A DNA stretch of 64,000 bases, taken from positions 14,084,465 to 14,148,464 of the forward strand of contig CM057149.1 in assembly GCA_029964075.1 (NCBI GenBank), given 5' to 3'. Made by a program: the position numbers and the translations under genes. How positions within the stretch are numbered: position 1 is the stretch's first letter; each line of letters begins with the position of its first letter. The notes under the pieces are model-generated. The model searched no databases. It was not told where the DNA came from and saw only the letters and a list, made by a program, of their open reading frames with translations. This document shows, piece by piece, positions 22,655 through 34,085 of the stretch. This DNA comes from Patiria pectinifera. Taxonomy: Eukaryota; Echinodermata; Asteroidea; Valvatida; Asterinidae.

Positions 22655-23395
22655 TTAGCATCTGAATACACATCTATGCGTATGAGCTCCTTCAAAAGGG
22701 ATCGAAAAAAATAAATAGGAACTGCAAGTAATACAATGTATGATCAGTTTGGCAAACATGTTGCAATCTTCGAATGGGGGAGATATTGTATAAAACAATT
22801 TGTTTATCTTATCATACATCATCGAGTTTTCAAAGTTATAGATCTTGACGAGTGTCCAAAACAGGACAATTGCAAATGAGTGCAATATGAAACAAGTAAT
22901 CCAATCCAGTCTGGAGATCCTCCGTCTAACAATTCCCCTGGTGTTGTTGACTAAAAACAAAATGGGCACACTATCGATACAGCATACAATCAAGGCAGTA
23001 GGAACGGCAATCTTCAACTTTAATTTGGTCCATGCGTTGCGATGCTTCAATACCAAATCGTCATAAACTGCTCAAGCGATATGATAACAATGTTGTATGT
23101 GGATGTCACTTTGACGCACTAAAGTACGAAATCTGAATACACGAAGCGACAGAAAAGTCGATCATTTCAGGTACCTTCGACTGATACTTAAATGTGTTGA
23201 CTCTTGATAACGACATGAAGAAGAACATAACTCCACCGATAGAGTCAATGATAGACTGGTGCAGAAAGGAACGATCTGTGAAGGAGCTGAACCCAGCCTG
23301 TCCGAGCAGCACAGCGGTGATGACCATGACCAAGCACGGCCAGAGAGGTGATGATTGTGTTGACTGCATCCAGTACAAGGCTGACAGGTTTCGGA
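22655..23395 (-). pseudogene. Decayed class A GPCR of a second, divergent subfamily
   Basis: TM1-TM2 remain at about 23,215-23,380 (VMVITAVLLGQAGFSSF, HQSIIDSIGGVMFFF). A TM3 remnant with a break lies at about 23,040-23,110. TM4 to TM7 lie at 22,655-23,056 (HRNAWTKLKLKIAVPTALIV; later a TM7-like stretch FAKLIIHCITCSSYLFF without NPxxY). The C-terminal half is unlike R1-R6, so this was a different receptor type. Its TM1-TM2 part is fused in frame to the tail of the upstream pseudogene at 23,396-24,077. A related fragment lies at 51,475-51,900. Confidence 0.75.
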
Positions 23396-24077
23396 AACCA
23401 TCCTCCACTCGGTTGCTACTACGCAGTTTGAGTACAATTTTTCTCAGCTTTGAGCGAAATTTCTCGTACTTGAAGCAGTAAATAACCGTGTCGACGAGCA
23501 TGTTGCAGGCCACCAGGCTGGTAAAGAGATCGTACAATGAAGTGTCCCAATCTCCTGAAAGTTGTGGATACAGGTACACCACTTGTAGTGGCGTCCATCA
23601 CAACACAAACATTATGCCTATCAGCATTGTCAAGACGAGAACGCTTCTGTTGGCTTTTTTTGTGGTATTCCGACCACTATTCATTAGATTAGAAGATGTC
23701 TTGGTGAGCTTGTTAAGTATCCGGCTGTATGTATAGATTAAAATAGTAATGGGCACCAAGTATTCGATAATAGTTGCCGGTGAAGTTTCGAAAACTTTCA
23801 AACCAGTTTTCTATTCCGTAGGTTGACAATGACGTTCATTTACTTCAAATAAATAGATATAACGAGAGCCGTATTTGAAGCCAATGGCCCAGGCAGTTCC
23901 AATGGCAAGCGCAGCCAGGCAGGCATTGATTGTGTTGACTGCATCCAGTACACGGCTGGCAGGCTTTCGGAAACATTCATCGTTTTGAATCGTTTCCAAA
24001 GTTGATGCCGAACAAAAGTTGTTGCTGCTTTCTGAAGCAGCTATCGTAATCGTAATGTCTATCGTACATCTTGCCAA
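23396..24077 (-). pseudogene. Decayed class A GPCR lacking TM1-TM3, fused in frame to its neighbour
   Basis: A single frame runs from 24,077 to 23,106. After an N-terminal stretch of unrelated text, a piece of TM1 (INACLAAL) joins directly to TM4 (AIGTAWAIGFKYGS), an in-frame loss of roughly 115 codons. TM5, TM6 and TM7 follow. There is one stop in loop 2 at about 23,811 and one stop replacing the Cys of CWTP in TM6 at about 23,598. TM7 has DTVIY in place of NPVIY. The frame then continues past RVEDG into TM1-TM2 of the next pseudogene. Two nonsense changes and the deletion make function unlikely. Confidence 0.8.
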
Positions 24078-24965
24078 CTGTACAGTCAGACAGATAAAGA
24101 GTGTTTTGAGGTCGACAGTCTAGTGTTAATTAGTGCTTCCCGTTTTACCCGTTAGTCAATCAAAATTAAGATTAAGATCTCACCGACTAAACTCGATCCA
24201 GACTAAGCCCAAGTTAGATAAACAAAAACAGAACAACGGGCTGTCCGGGTACAAGCAAAGTTGATAAGCAAACAGATTCAACTACAATCCATAGAACACG
24301 ATTCACTTTTGGCTACAAGTGGTAGCGTAGTGTACAATTAGTAAGTGCTCAATTACTACTTACAATAAGAGTTTCACATCAACATGTCAACTGCAGCACT
24401 ACCTCCGTGTACATGCTGAACCAAAGCAATTTGTACAGCTGTTTGTTTTCATTTGAAAGGAAACGGGTTGTCGCTTTGAAGATGACACGTTTCAAATCAC
24501 AACAAAATCATTTTACCTAACATCTTGCATTAGAAATGATGCCATGACATCCACTACGTATTTGATTTTAAACGATGGTTTTTTTTCAGATTTCTCGATC
24601 GAATTAAGCAATTATATTTGCTTGTACATTCAAGGTATAACAACAACAAGATCAAATTCACTCTTCTTCCCGCTGGAGTTTCAGAGTCGTGTCGAACTAA
24701 ATTATTCTGAAACAAAATTATGTGTGACGTGCAAATCACAAACCAGAGCATCTGCATTCCAAATCTCGTTGGCTGTTTTTGATTAAAACGAAAGAATTAG
24801 TGTAGCTACAAAATATTGACCTGTCTGTTGAAAACTATAGGTTTTTTTTCGACTTGGTTTGCTCTAAAAACATCTTTGGTTCGTTGCGACTCTGAAACCC
24901 CAGTTTTGAAGGAAAGGGTCCGATGTAAATGCTACACTCCGCTTAAGATGATTCACCAACATTCA
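24078..24965 (-). other. 3' flank of receptor R3
   Basis: Non-coding, with blocks shared with the 3' flanks of R1, R2 and R5, including the ACAGATTCAAC start at 24,270, a short ACAACAACAAG stretch at about 24,640, and AAATATTG-CCTGTC near 24,810. Confidence 0.5.
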
Positions 24966-25952
24966 TTACATTTGTGAAGAAGCAGCTGACAGTGAAATGG
25001 TGTTCCCATCCTCCACTCGATTTCTACGAGACCGCTTGAGTACTAGTTTTCTCAGCTCTGAGCGAAATTTCTCGTACTTGAAGCAGTAAATGACTGGGTT
25101 GACGAGCATGTTGCAGGCCACCAGGCTGGTAAAGGGATCGTACAACGGAGTGCTCCAATCTCCTGAAAGTTGTTGATACAGGTACAACCCTTCTATCGGT
25201 GTCCAGCACAACACAAACATTATGCCTATCAGCATTGTCGTAACGAGAACGTTTTTCTTGGCTTTATTCGAGGTATTCCGAACACCGTGCATTGGATTAG
25301 CAGATTTCTTGGTGAGCTTGCTGAGTATCCGGCTGTATGTATAGATCAAAATGGTAATGGGAACAAGGTATTCGATAATAGTCGCCACTGAAATTTCGAA
25401 AACCTTCAAACCAGTTTCCAATTCCGTAGGTTGACAATGACCTTCATTAATTTCAAACAAATATATATAATGAAAGCCGTATGTGAAGCCAATGGCCCAG
25501 ACAGTTCCCATGGCAAACTTCAGCTTGACCGAGGACCAAGAATTTCGATGCTTCACCGGGTGGCAAGTCGCCATATACCGCTCCAGCGATATGATGACAA
25601 GGTTGTAGGTTGATGTCACATTCATACACCATATGATAACACCAAAGTTAATGAACCGACAGATTACTTGGTGGAAGATACTTCCCTCGAAGAACACTGT
25701 TTTGGGGTTGATCCGCAAAATCACCTGCCAGAAGAAAAACACAACGCCAGCAATACAGTCAATGAAAGACTGATGCAGGATGAGACGATTTGTGAAGGAG
25801 CTGAACACTCGTCGTCTTAGCAGCATTACGGTGATGACCATGCCATTACCAAACACAGCCAGGCAGGCGATGATTGTGTAGACTGCAGCAATTGGTGGGC
25901 TAAGGGCATCCTGTGTCCAATTGACGTTTGTACTATTTCTGAAATTTGCCAT
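24966..25952 (-). CDS. R3: intact single-exon class A orphan GPCR, short tail
   Basis: 328 residues from the preferred start MANFRNST at 25,952. An in-frame ATG at 26,057 would add 35 residues, but these have no counterpart in the close paralogue R5, which begins at the same MANF. N-glycosylation sites NST (6) and NWT (11). TM1 N36, TM2 D65, C98/C173, ERY in TM3, W in TM4, CWTP in TM6, NPVIY in TM7. A small deletion near the end, relative to R5, makes the tail stop at SAASSQM, about ten residues shorter than its relatives. The membrane core is intact, so the protein could still work with altered tail regulation. It has a class II upstream block. Confidence 0.9.
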   Translation of the reverse strand: MANFRNSTNVNWTQDALSPPIAAVYTIIACLAVFGNGMVITVMLLRRRVFSSFTNRLILHQSFIDCIAGVVFFFWQVILRINPKTVFFEGSIFHQVICRFINFGVIIWCMNVTSTYNLVIISLERYMATCHPVKHRNSWSSVKLKFAMGTVWAIGFTYGFHYIYLFEINEGHCQPTELETGLKVFEISVATIIEYLVPITILIYTYSRILSKLTKKSANPMHGVRNTSNKAKKNVLVTTMLIGIMFVLCWTPIEGLYLYQQLSGDWSTPLYDPFTSLVACNMLVNPVIYCFKYEKFRSELRKLVLKRSRRNRVEDGNTISLSAASSQM

Positions 25953-26490
25953 AATTTTCTGAGGATTGGTCCCACAAAGATTTACTTCGCTTGGCGTTTG
26001 TCTTTTTACTGCAATAGTTTTCCGTTTTGGGTGAAACGGATTTTGTTTGTGGTCCAAGACTATTTCATGAGGCCTGTTCAGGCTACATTTTAGTCACTTG
26101 ATTTGAATTTTCTAGAAGTGTTTACTGATCTACGACTTTCATCACCCAAAAAAATTTGTTGTAATGGCCCAGTTTGAATGCCGTCATGGCTATATATTCG
26201 TTTTGACTAAAATATGTTCGCAGTTGCCTGTTAAAGTCAAATGCATGGCTCGTTTATCAATACGCGATCTTTCAGATGGGATTAAGTGATTCGTCTGCCA
26301 TGATTGTTGTGCTGACAATGTGGGGTTTTCTTTAGTTACCTTGGAGATACATACGCAGTCGCATTCAGTAAAGATATTCCTCGATCGGGGAAAAATCAAC
26401 ACATTTCAGGTTCACATTCGTTCGGAGATCGCCCACTTTTACTGCTTACACATCAAACTTATTGTTTACACTCACGGAAACAGTTTTAAT
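25953..26490 (-). promoter_or_regulatory. Class II upstream block of R3
   Basis: Conserved with 49,141-49,710 (R5) and, after an inserted LINE tail, with 16,955-17,500 (pseudogene). It is unrelated by eye to the class I block of R1, R2, R4 and R6. Shared text includes TGTTTACTGATCTACGA, ATGGCTCGTTTATC and TTACCTTGGAGATACATACG. Confidence 0.5.
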
Positions 26491-28013
26491 CATACTAAAA
26501 GCCAATTTTCCACAGAGGCGTTTCGTCTGGCTGCATCAATGACTTTTTGCCGAGATCAAAAAAGAAATGGCTCTTCAACCAGGAATGAATGCCCTTCATT
26601 CCCTTTCATATCGTTGCCTGCACGACGGGAACCGTTTCCTGATTGCGAAGCAATCGTTTCCTGCTTGGGAGTTGTCCTTGCGGCAACTTCTTGGATCGTC
26701 TCACGCCATTCAGAGCATCAATTACGAAAGCCCTGGCTTGCAGCTCATTAAAAGACGGCTATTGTGCGGTTCATCTGCCGCGTCTGCCTCAAAGCTGGCT
26801 CAAGCCCCCCCCCCCTCCCATTAGATGCGCCACTGGCCATAGTACTTGGAAACGAGTGCGCAACTGACGACGATTTTTAGGCAGCACAGTGGTGAAGATT
26901 GAGCCTACCCAGTGTACAGCGTAGCTCCTTCAGACGGGCAGAGATAATCTCTATATACAGCAAAAGACGATCGACTCTATATAGACTAATGCCCTTCATC
27001 CCCCTCCCCCGACGTCAGGCCCGGATTACCCAATAGGCACAGTATGCACTTTGCCGAGGACCTACGAACAATTTGGAGGCCTACGAAAACTTTGGGGCTA
27101 CAAAAATACCGCAGTGTGCCATAAAACAAATAGGCCTACCCTCCCACCCACATCCAAGCGCAGAGAAAGGTTTTTACAAAAGTTTTAGGGTCTCTCTCAG
27201 AATTTCCGAGTTCACCAACGGACGTCGTACAGCATGAGAGCATAGGCCCTACGTTTAAAATGTACGTGTAAAGTCTGTCGTTCTGAATCACGGTGCCAAT
27301 CATGGGCGTCAATGGGGAACGGGGGGACATGTCGTTCCCCAACGATTTTCGTCCCTGAATAACAAAAAAATGTAGCCTACATTTGATTCTACAGCTCAGA
27401 ACAGCTGATTTAATGACTCCAAACTCGAAAAAGACGTTTAAATGATGATCTTGCGCTGAAACGGTTGCAGTCGTCAGAAATTGCCTCAGATCGCATCTCA
27501 GCGCGCCTACAATCCAATTTTTTCGGGTCCCCTTAGGATTCGCAGTCGCATAATTAGTACTGTATGTATGTACAACCCCCACTTTTGAGAAGCTTTTCGA
27601 ATGTCCACGGCCGGGCTTTGGTCATCCCCAATTCCCCCCCCCCCCCCCTCGCCTGCACAGATTTACACCACTGGCCGTCATTGCACTCGCGTGGTCACGA
27701 TTCTAATCATGCCACTGGCTGACGTTAATGTGACATTGTATCATAATGGCATCATTCCCTAAACTTAGCGTAAGTACAAAAAAAGGATGAATTTTCCCAA
27801 GCTACTAAAGCTAGCTAAAGGAGCTGAATTAGAATCAGACGAACACAATTCCTTAGTAAATATTTGTAAACGGATCAGTAGTTTGATATGAATATAATGA
27901 GGTAAGGGAAACTTGCTAGAATTTCATCAATCAGCGCGATGTGTCATTGCCGGCCGAAAGTAGCGCGACGCGAAACAATAATTGATGAGACTGAATAAGA
28001 ACGAGCTTGGCGA
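26491..28013. repeat. Spacer duplicated with 50,300-53,249
   Basis: The blocks at 26,491-26,880, 26,900-27,260 and 27,262-28,013 all have close counterparts on the C side, where a receptor fragment and a MITE are inserted. It holds dispersed-repeat text (GGCCCGGATTACCCAATAGGCAC near 27,020) and long C runs at about 26,805 and 27,636. Open frames on both strands at 26,560-26,820 are about equally conserved in the two copies, so no coding strand can be chosen. Confidence 0.55.
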
Positions 28014-28204
28014 GGTTAATTGCTCGTAGTGACTCTGAATAGTCAACTGCTCGGTACACAAGAATGGTACGAAAAGAGTTACGTAACATCATTCATGTGT
28101 ATATAGCGCGATGCTGATGCATCTTTCGTGCAGCTATGAAACACAAAGTAACTCTCCCACTGAGGAAATAAGGATTATGTTTTAAACGCAAAGAGTAAAG
28201 TACA

Positions 28205-28650
28205 TACTGAAACAGCTTAGTTGGTAAGCTGTCTGACAGCGGACCCAGGGTTAGGGGTTCGAACCTGCTTGGTGTCATTTTTTGGTTTTTGACGCGCTTC
28301 TGTCATTTAAGAGTATTAATTTCCCGTCGTCATTTACCAACAGCAGTTAGCTCGGTCGGTCGGTAAGCTGACTCACAAGTTGGGACTGTCTGCGAAGTCC
28401 AGGTTGGCATCTGCGTACAGGTACGGGGTTCTTTTGCTGACTCGGCAGCAAGGCTTAGGGTGCCACCTCGTTTCCTCCCTTTATGGTGCCTGACTTTCGA
28501 GTTACATGGATGGACAGGGAAGGAGGTGTGGTGGGCCGGGTACCGAGTCCCGGAAGAGTTCTATATTGGAAGTCGGTAAGGGGCTCATTGAGTTAGGGTC
28601 ATAAGTCCGACTCCTGAAGACTTGGCCATCGCCACATAACTTTTTGTTTT
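28205..28650 (+). repeat. SINE-like element with tRNA-type promoter boxes
   Basis: CAGCTTAGTTGG at 28,213 resembles a pol III A box, and GGTTCGAACC at 28,256-28,265 matches the B box. A short D-arm-like stem (AGCT/AGCT) lies between them. A second A-box-like TAGCTCGGTCGG is at 28,348. No complete cloverleaf or acceptor stem can be drawn, so this is read as a tRNA-derived SINE or decayed tRNA rather than a working tRNA gene. It is present in B (boxes at 35,148 and 35,191) and C (about 53,449 and 53,491) only through the segmental duplication. Confidence 0.45.
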
Positions 28651-29815
28651 ATTTTCTTTCTTTTCTATTGGAGGAAAATTGCAAGAAAGCTTAGTTCGTT
28701 ATATTGAGAGCTTGCAATTGTTCTGTTATCGTTCGAAATTAATTTTCAAAATTGCTCGAAAACACAAAATTCAATCCAGCTATGATGTTTTTATTTCATT
28801 GTCGCAAAACTGCATGTGCATGCTCAGTACCTTTGCGCATACCTTTTTTAGGCCTGTTCCCTAATCCCAGACTGCAGGGAGGGGGGGGGGTTAAATCCTA
28901 TATAGTGGATTTTTTTATATGCGAGCGCGAAGCCCTTAAGTTGTGGGGTCTGGGGACGCTTAATATCCCCGGGAAATGTTTGGATTGCAGATGCTCTGTG
29001 GCGCAAATATCACAATTGTAGCTTGACTCTCTATCGAAATATGCTTCCGTTATTTTGAGTCGTCACTAATAAGAATCAGCTCAATTCGTAACTGGCTGCG
29101 AGCGAGCACGTGCTTGTGTTTTGCACAGCTGTAGCTGTCAACGCCCGTATATGAAGCGACTTCGCGCGGCAGCTTGTGCCGACGTGACAAAATGTACAAT
29201 TTTTTGCCATGGGTTGCAGAAACTAATTTTAGCTATGCTGATTTTTGAGCAGCGGTGTTTAATAGTTTGTTCTTATTCCCTCTTCCTTTCCCCTTCCTTC
29301 TCCATTCTTCGCATCAACGGTGCCTAGGGCCTACGAAACACTTAATTCGGGCCTGCCCGACGCACTACAACTGGTACAAGCAAAGCTAGAAGTTGAAAAG
29401 ACTATACTCCAATTTGAACCCTTACCGTTAAATGTTGTATCGTTTCATTAAACTAAGATTTCTTCACTGTTGGCCGATTAACGCTCCAATGGATTCCGTC
29501 AAAGATAGGACTACAAAATGTTGAGAACATCATACTTCAATGAAGGCTATTTTATTAGCATCCAGCCCTATTTAAAAAAAAAATCCACCTGTTTCATTCT
29601 TATCATCAAATAGTCCTTTTCTAGAAGGATTTTGTTTTTGGAGATGCCAATTATTTTTTATTCCTCGGTTGGAATGAATTCCTCTCTTGTTTTAAAGTTA
29701 GCATTAACCACTGATTTTTTAACATCCAATACTCAAAACAACATGTTCATATCTTTAAATCATTGCGATCTACAAACCCAAGCCCCCAAAACACCAACCT
29801 CTTGAACACACTTAC

Positions 29816-29872
29816 AGGTGTACTTGCTATATATCTCGGCCAAAATGATAAAGGGGAAGATAGGACAATCCG
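29816..29872 (-). other. Candidate 57-bp microexon
   Basis: On the minus strand a CTCTTTTTTTCAG-type acceptor precedes 57 bases, followed by a GTAAGTG donor. The bases read DCPIFPFIILAEIYSKYT in one open phase. The same structure is kept in B (36,810-36,866) and C (55,103-55,159), where the two residue changes are conservative. No neighbouring exon was found, so this may be an isolated remnant or chance. Confidence 0.25.
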
Positions 29873-31350
29873 CTGAAAAAAAGAGAAACAAGAAGTACTT
29901 GCTCGGAGTTCATGATGTGGAAGGACGCCTCTAAGCAGATTTGCTCCATGCACTCGACGTGATAACGTAGTTGTGCGAAGCCGCTAAACTATATTTTTCT
30001 TTGGTAATATCATGCAGATATGTAACATTCTAAATCATTTTATTAATAGCACTACTCGTGTGCCTCATGGGAAACTTCCTAAAAGCGACTAAAAATTGTT
30101 TCGGACAGTTCACAGCTCATTATGTTAATGAGCTTTACTGTACAGGAACATGTATGTGCAGGATTCAGAGATAAGGGGTGGTAATAATGTGAACAATTTC
30201 CCCCTATTCTTTCAATGCACTTTGCATCATGTGTATTATTGTTGATGGCTCGACATGATTTTGAAGTAAACAATTTGTTTTTCCTTTTTTAATTAATTAT
30301 TCAATTAATTAAGTAAGTCAAGCAATTAAAATATGAATGAGATAATTTATCTTTTTTTAAAGATTTTATGGGTTTTTTTACTTTGTACAATTAAACATTG
30401 AATTAAATGCGGTGCTAGTCTTATGTCAACAGTTTTGACTTGGGCGATGATGTCTACAATTCAAATAATTAAACGCGTTTTTTTGGAATAACGGTTCTTA
30501 GAATTGCGTCCAAATTACCCGTCGGGTACACAAACCACCGTAGACTCCATCACAATTGCATAGTCATCTGCAAAGGAAAAAAGAGTGTAATGTGTGTTGA
30601 CCTGGCATTCAGGAGTCAGATTCGGGAATTAAATTTTAGGAATCTTTAGGGGTCTCGGAGTTCCCGACCCACAATATGCACTTTCTTTCTTGCTTACTGC
30701 TGCAGTGAATTTCAATGCGGGACAGTTGCGCTAACGAGTGAGGATTTGGACATGTGTTGGGCCAGCACATGTGAGAATGACTTCACACAGACTGCAGTGG
30801 GGACACTCATTCCCTGTTGAGAATAAATTTGAATTTCCTGCTGACTGAAACTTAGTCAGGGACGAGCAATGCAAAACCGTGCCGACGCTGCTCCAGACTT
30901 TCCAAGAGCTGAACCTACCACACGCACACCAGTCGTTGGCAAACCCTCAATATATGTTTCAAATGACGACTGTAGCTCTCTACAAACTGAGTTAACGTTC
31001 TCGCCGATGAGATTGTTTGAAATCAACAAATGCGAATAATATACTCACACACAGTGATCGAGTGCTTCTTTTGACGACAATTTAATTATTGTCTGCTGTT
31101 TCTGCATAGACATCTCCAAGTAATAGTATATCAGTGGCTATAATTTTCACTTCTACAATCACATTTCTTTGAGGATTTGAAACGCTGCTATATAACAGTC
31201 ACGCTTGTGGCACCAGGCGCCGCCATTTTGGGAACAGTTTTGATGACCTTATTACCTCTTGTTTGGACGTTGGCCTTATAACTAAAGAAGCGCACTACAG
31301 CGGTTAATTGTTTTTCTTTGCCAGCGTCTCAGTTTCTGCACTTTGCGGAT

Positions 31351-31719
31351 TTAGGCACGCCTGCAACGGAGCATCATCTTCATCATGGCTCGCTTATAAA
31401 TTCCGTTCATAGAGGCGTCAATAATAGGGTTGATGGTGAAGTTCAGAGAGCTTAACCATCGGCAAGCTACCAGCGACCAGGGGGCCAATGGGGTAGACCT
31501 CAGGAGGTATGTGGCGTGCATGATGATGGTACAGAAGAAAGGCTGCCAGCAGACTATGAAGGAGCCTACCACTTTGGCAATCACCTCAAAGGATTTCTTC
31601 CTACGAGCAGCCAAGATGATCCTCGGCTGCTGTTTTTCGGCAGTTGACGGGCGCCAGCGGCTGTGACCGTACGGCGCGACGGTACTGGCAAGGACTCTTA
31701 CTCGCCAGCGTGGCGTCAT
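31351..31719 (-). pseudogene. TM6-TM7 fragment of an unrelated class A GPCR, copy A
   Basis: The minus-strand frame gives a basic loop 3 (LAARRKKSFEVIAKV), TM6 GSFIVCWQPFFCTIIM with the CWxP motif, an Arg-Ser loop, and TM7 SSLNFTINPIIDASMNGIYK, then a short basic tail RCRRA and stop. The NPxxY tyrosine is Asp. This is not the R1-R6 family; the sequence style is closer to amine or peptide receptors. No TM1-TM5 is visible upstream, so it is a 3' fragment (a last exon or truncated copy). Copies exist in B and C. Confidence 0.8.
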
Positions 31720-32399
31720 CGGCTTCTAAGCCAGTCGGGTTCCTGGTCGTAGATTTGCCAGTGCTGCAACTGGGCATTCCAGTTCTCATTGCAACTCCAA
31801 CATGTCTGCTACTTTGATTTGGTGCAGGGACAGTCCCGGTCGCATCAGTGTTTCTCTAGGGACTAATTCGCCGTAGGCGGTTGAGCTAATTAATGGCCCG
31901 AGCTGTACCCTATGATCACGACCCATCGAGGATAATCGAGGAAACCCCGGAGAAAAAAAACCCTGATAAACGAGAAGACGATATTATGTCTTATAATTAG
32001 CCGATGCTCCCGGGTAACACCCGTTTGCTTGATAAACCCGTCGGGTGAAGTCGAGCAACACGGATACACCTCATTACAAACAAGCCACGTCCCGATGATA
32101 ACGGCCAACAAAATAGAGCAATTGTATCGGGCCCACTTTCACCCAAAGTTCACACCAATAAGAGCTCGCAGTCCCGTGCACAGCTTCCACCCATCGTTTC
32201 ACCAACCTTCAAGTTCATGGCAAGCACAATGCTCTAATAGCAAAACAAATAAGGGTATACAAATCGTGATTTGGCGGACGTAGGAAAATTTTGGGCCTAC
32301 TTGCTGATCTGCTCCCTTTAATGAAAAAAAAATACTGGTGGAGCACAGATGATTTCTGAAGAAAACATTTCCCCGGGAAATGTCTTTGTTATTTTAAGC

Positions 32400-32814
32400 T
32401 GAAGCCCGGGAAGGGACAGGGTGGATTTTTTTTGGGGGGGGGGGATTTGCTAATTCGTTCCCACGAATTACTAATTCGTTTGCCCGAATTGCTAATTCGT
32501 TCGCACGAATTGCTTTGTTTGCACGAATTGCTATTTCGTTCGCACGAATTGCTAATTCGTTCGCACGAATTGCTAATTCGTTCCCACGAATTACCAACTC
32601 GTTCCCACGAATTACTAACGCGTTCCCGGATGCACGAGTAAGCAATTCGTTCCCACGAATTAGGAAATCGCGCGAACGAGTTAGCAATTCGTGCGAACGA
32701 ATCAGGAATTCGTGGGAACGAAATAGGAATTCGTGCGAACGAATTAGCAATTCGTGCGAATGAATTAGCAAATTCCCAAAACAAAATCCACCCTGTCCCT
32801 TCCCGTGCTTCATA
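32400..32814. mobile_element. Foldback element built of 21-bp repeats, copy A
   Basis: The ends are inverted copies of GAAGC-CGGGAAGGGACAGGG. Each arm is a tandem array of 21-bp units (GCTAATTCGTTCGCACGAATT and variants), and the second arm is the inverse of the first, with the axis near 32,630. Each unit is itself nearly palindromic (AATTCG...CGAATT). The right flank TCAGCG corresponds to the TCAACG target site of copy C; the left flank was deleted. Segment B lacks the element. Confidence 0.85.
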
Positions 32815-33124
32815 TCAGCGTCTTCTCACCATGTCTGTTTTTTCTGTTGGACATCTGCCGAGGGACTGACTCTAGGATGAAACTATTAGCATTACATGCA
32901 ACAATAATGACATCATGACAGATCGTTTACACGGCAGTCAGTTTTTATGTGCGTGCCTTTTGCTTAACAGGGACATGCAGGAGTAGACCTCTGGTACCTA
33001 AAGATCGACCTAGTTGGTACCGATATTAAATTTAAAAATATTAACAATAATCTCAAAGATAGCTGCTGCATAAAAGGATTATAGTCTTGAGGGTTACATT
33101 ACCACCTGGGTTATCGTCGGATAT

Positions 33125-33171
33125 GATTTAATGAGCAGAATCTGCTCATTAAATCTACATCTGATGTAGAT
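33125..33171. repeat. Two adjacent perfect palindromes
   Basis: GATTTAATGAGCAGA and its exact inverse are separated by one base, and immediately after comes ATCTACATC with its exact inverse, also one base apart. Both are present in B (41,132-41,180) and C (58,220-58,270). They are cruciform-capable, possibly the collapsed ends of an old element. Confidence 0.8.
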
Positions 33172-34085
33172 TTAATTAAAAAAATAGAGTGTGTAGGACT
33201 ATGAACAAGCGTACAGTGTTGGGCTAAGTTTGGTTTGAAAATGAAGACCCCGGATCACTCTATCAGTTCCCATAAAAACGATTAATATCTCTCGCAGTTG
33301 TTTTAATATTGATTTTGAAAGAATAAATCTAGAAATATTTGGCTGCTTGTAATCTGATACTTGATGACGCCAACGTGACGTCACTACCGGAAAGCTCGAG
33401 AGCTATATTGACTGTGCTATTTGAAGCAAACATCTGGATTATATCTCTGGCGGTTGATTTTTTCAGCATTGTTTTTAAGGTTTCAAGGTATTTTCATTGT
33501 AAGTTCCGTTCTGGCGACGTCGTCAATCTTTCTTCCACTAAACTTGTTCTTAGCATGAATCTCATCCATTGTGCTTCAATTATTGGAATGCAGCAAACTT
33601 CGCCACACTCATGAACTGATTATTTATTTTAAACATTTTTCGACCTGCCGTTAAAGGGCGTTAACATGTTATGACGTCACCGGTAGTTCTTTTGGAAAGT
33701 ACAGCCTAGCCAGAGACTAACATCGTGGAATACAAGTTCACATCTTTTTTCACTTTCAAATTTTAAGGCACTTCCGGCTTGGACCGGAAGGAAGTGTCAC
33801 GTGATTTGGCACACGCAAGTTAAAACGAAGGTCCTGGGTCCTGAAGGTCCCAAAAGTCAGGTTCAGGCCTCTCACGGTCGATTTAAATGATTTTTAAAAA
33901 ATTTATTCTAGAAATCTTAACTGCTTGTAATTTGGTAGATGATGAGTAATAATGACGTCATTAAATTGTTATTCATCTTCAGTTGGTTGTGTATTCATGT
34001 TTTAAAATTGAAGTTGATATCAGTTTCATTTTGACAAACAGTTCTGGAGAATGATTTGATGAGAAAAATTATAACAGCAACAACA

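Noticed and set aside
28205-28275. Functional tRNA gene
   Set aside because: A and B boxes are present, but no full cloverleaf or acceptor stem can be drawn and copies differ within the expected stems.
32394-32813. Open frames reading seven-residue repeats (RSHELLI type) on both strands
   Set aside because: A 21-bp repeat necessarily gives a seven-codon periodic frame; both strands and several frames are open, as expected from the foldback arrays.
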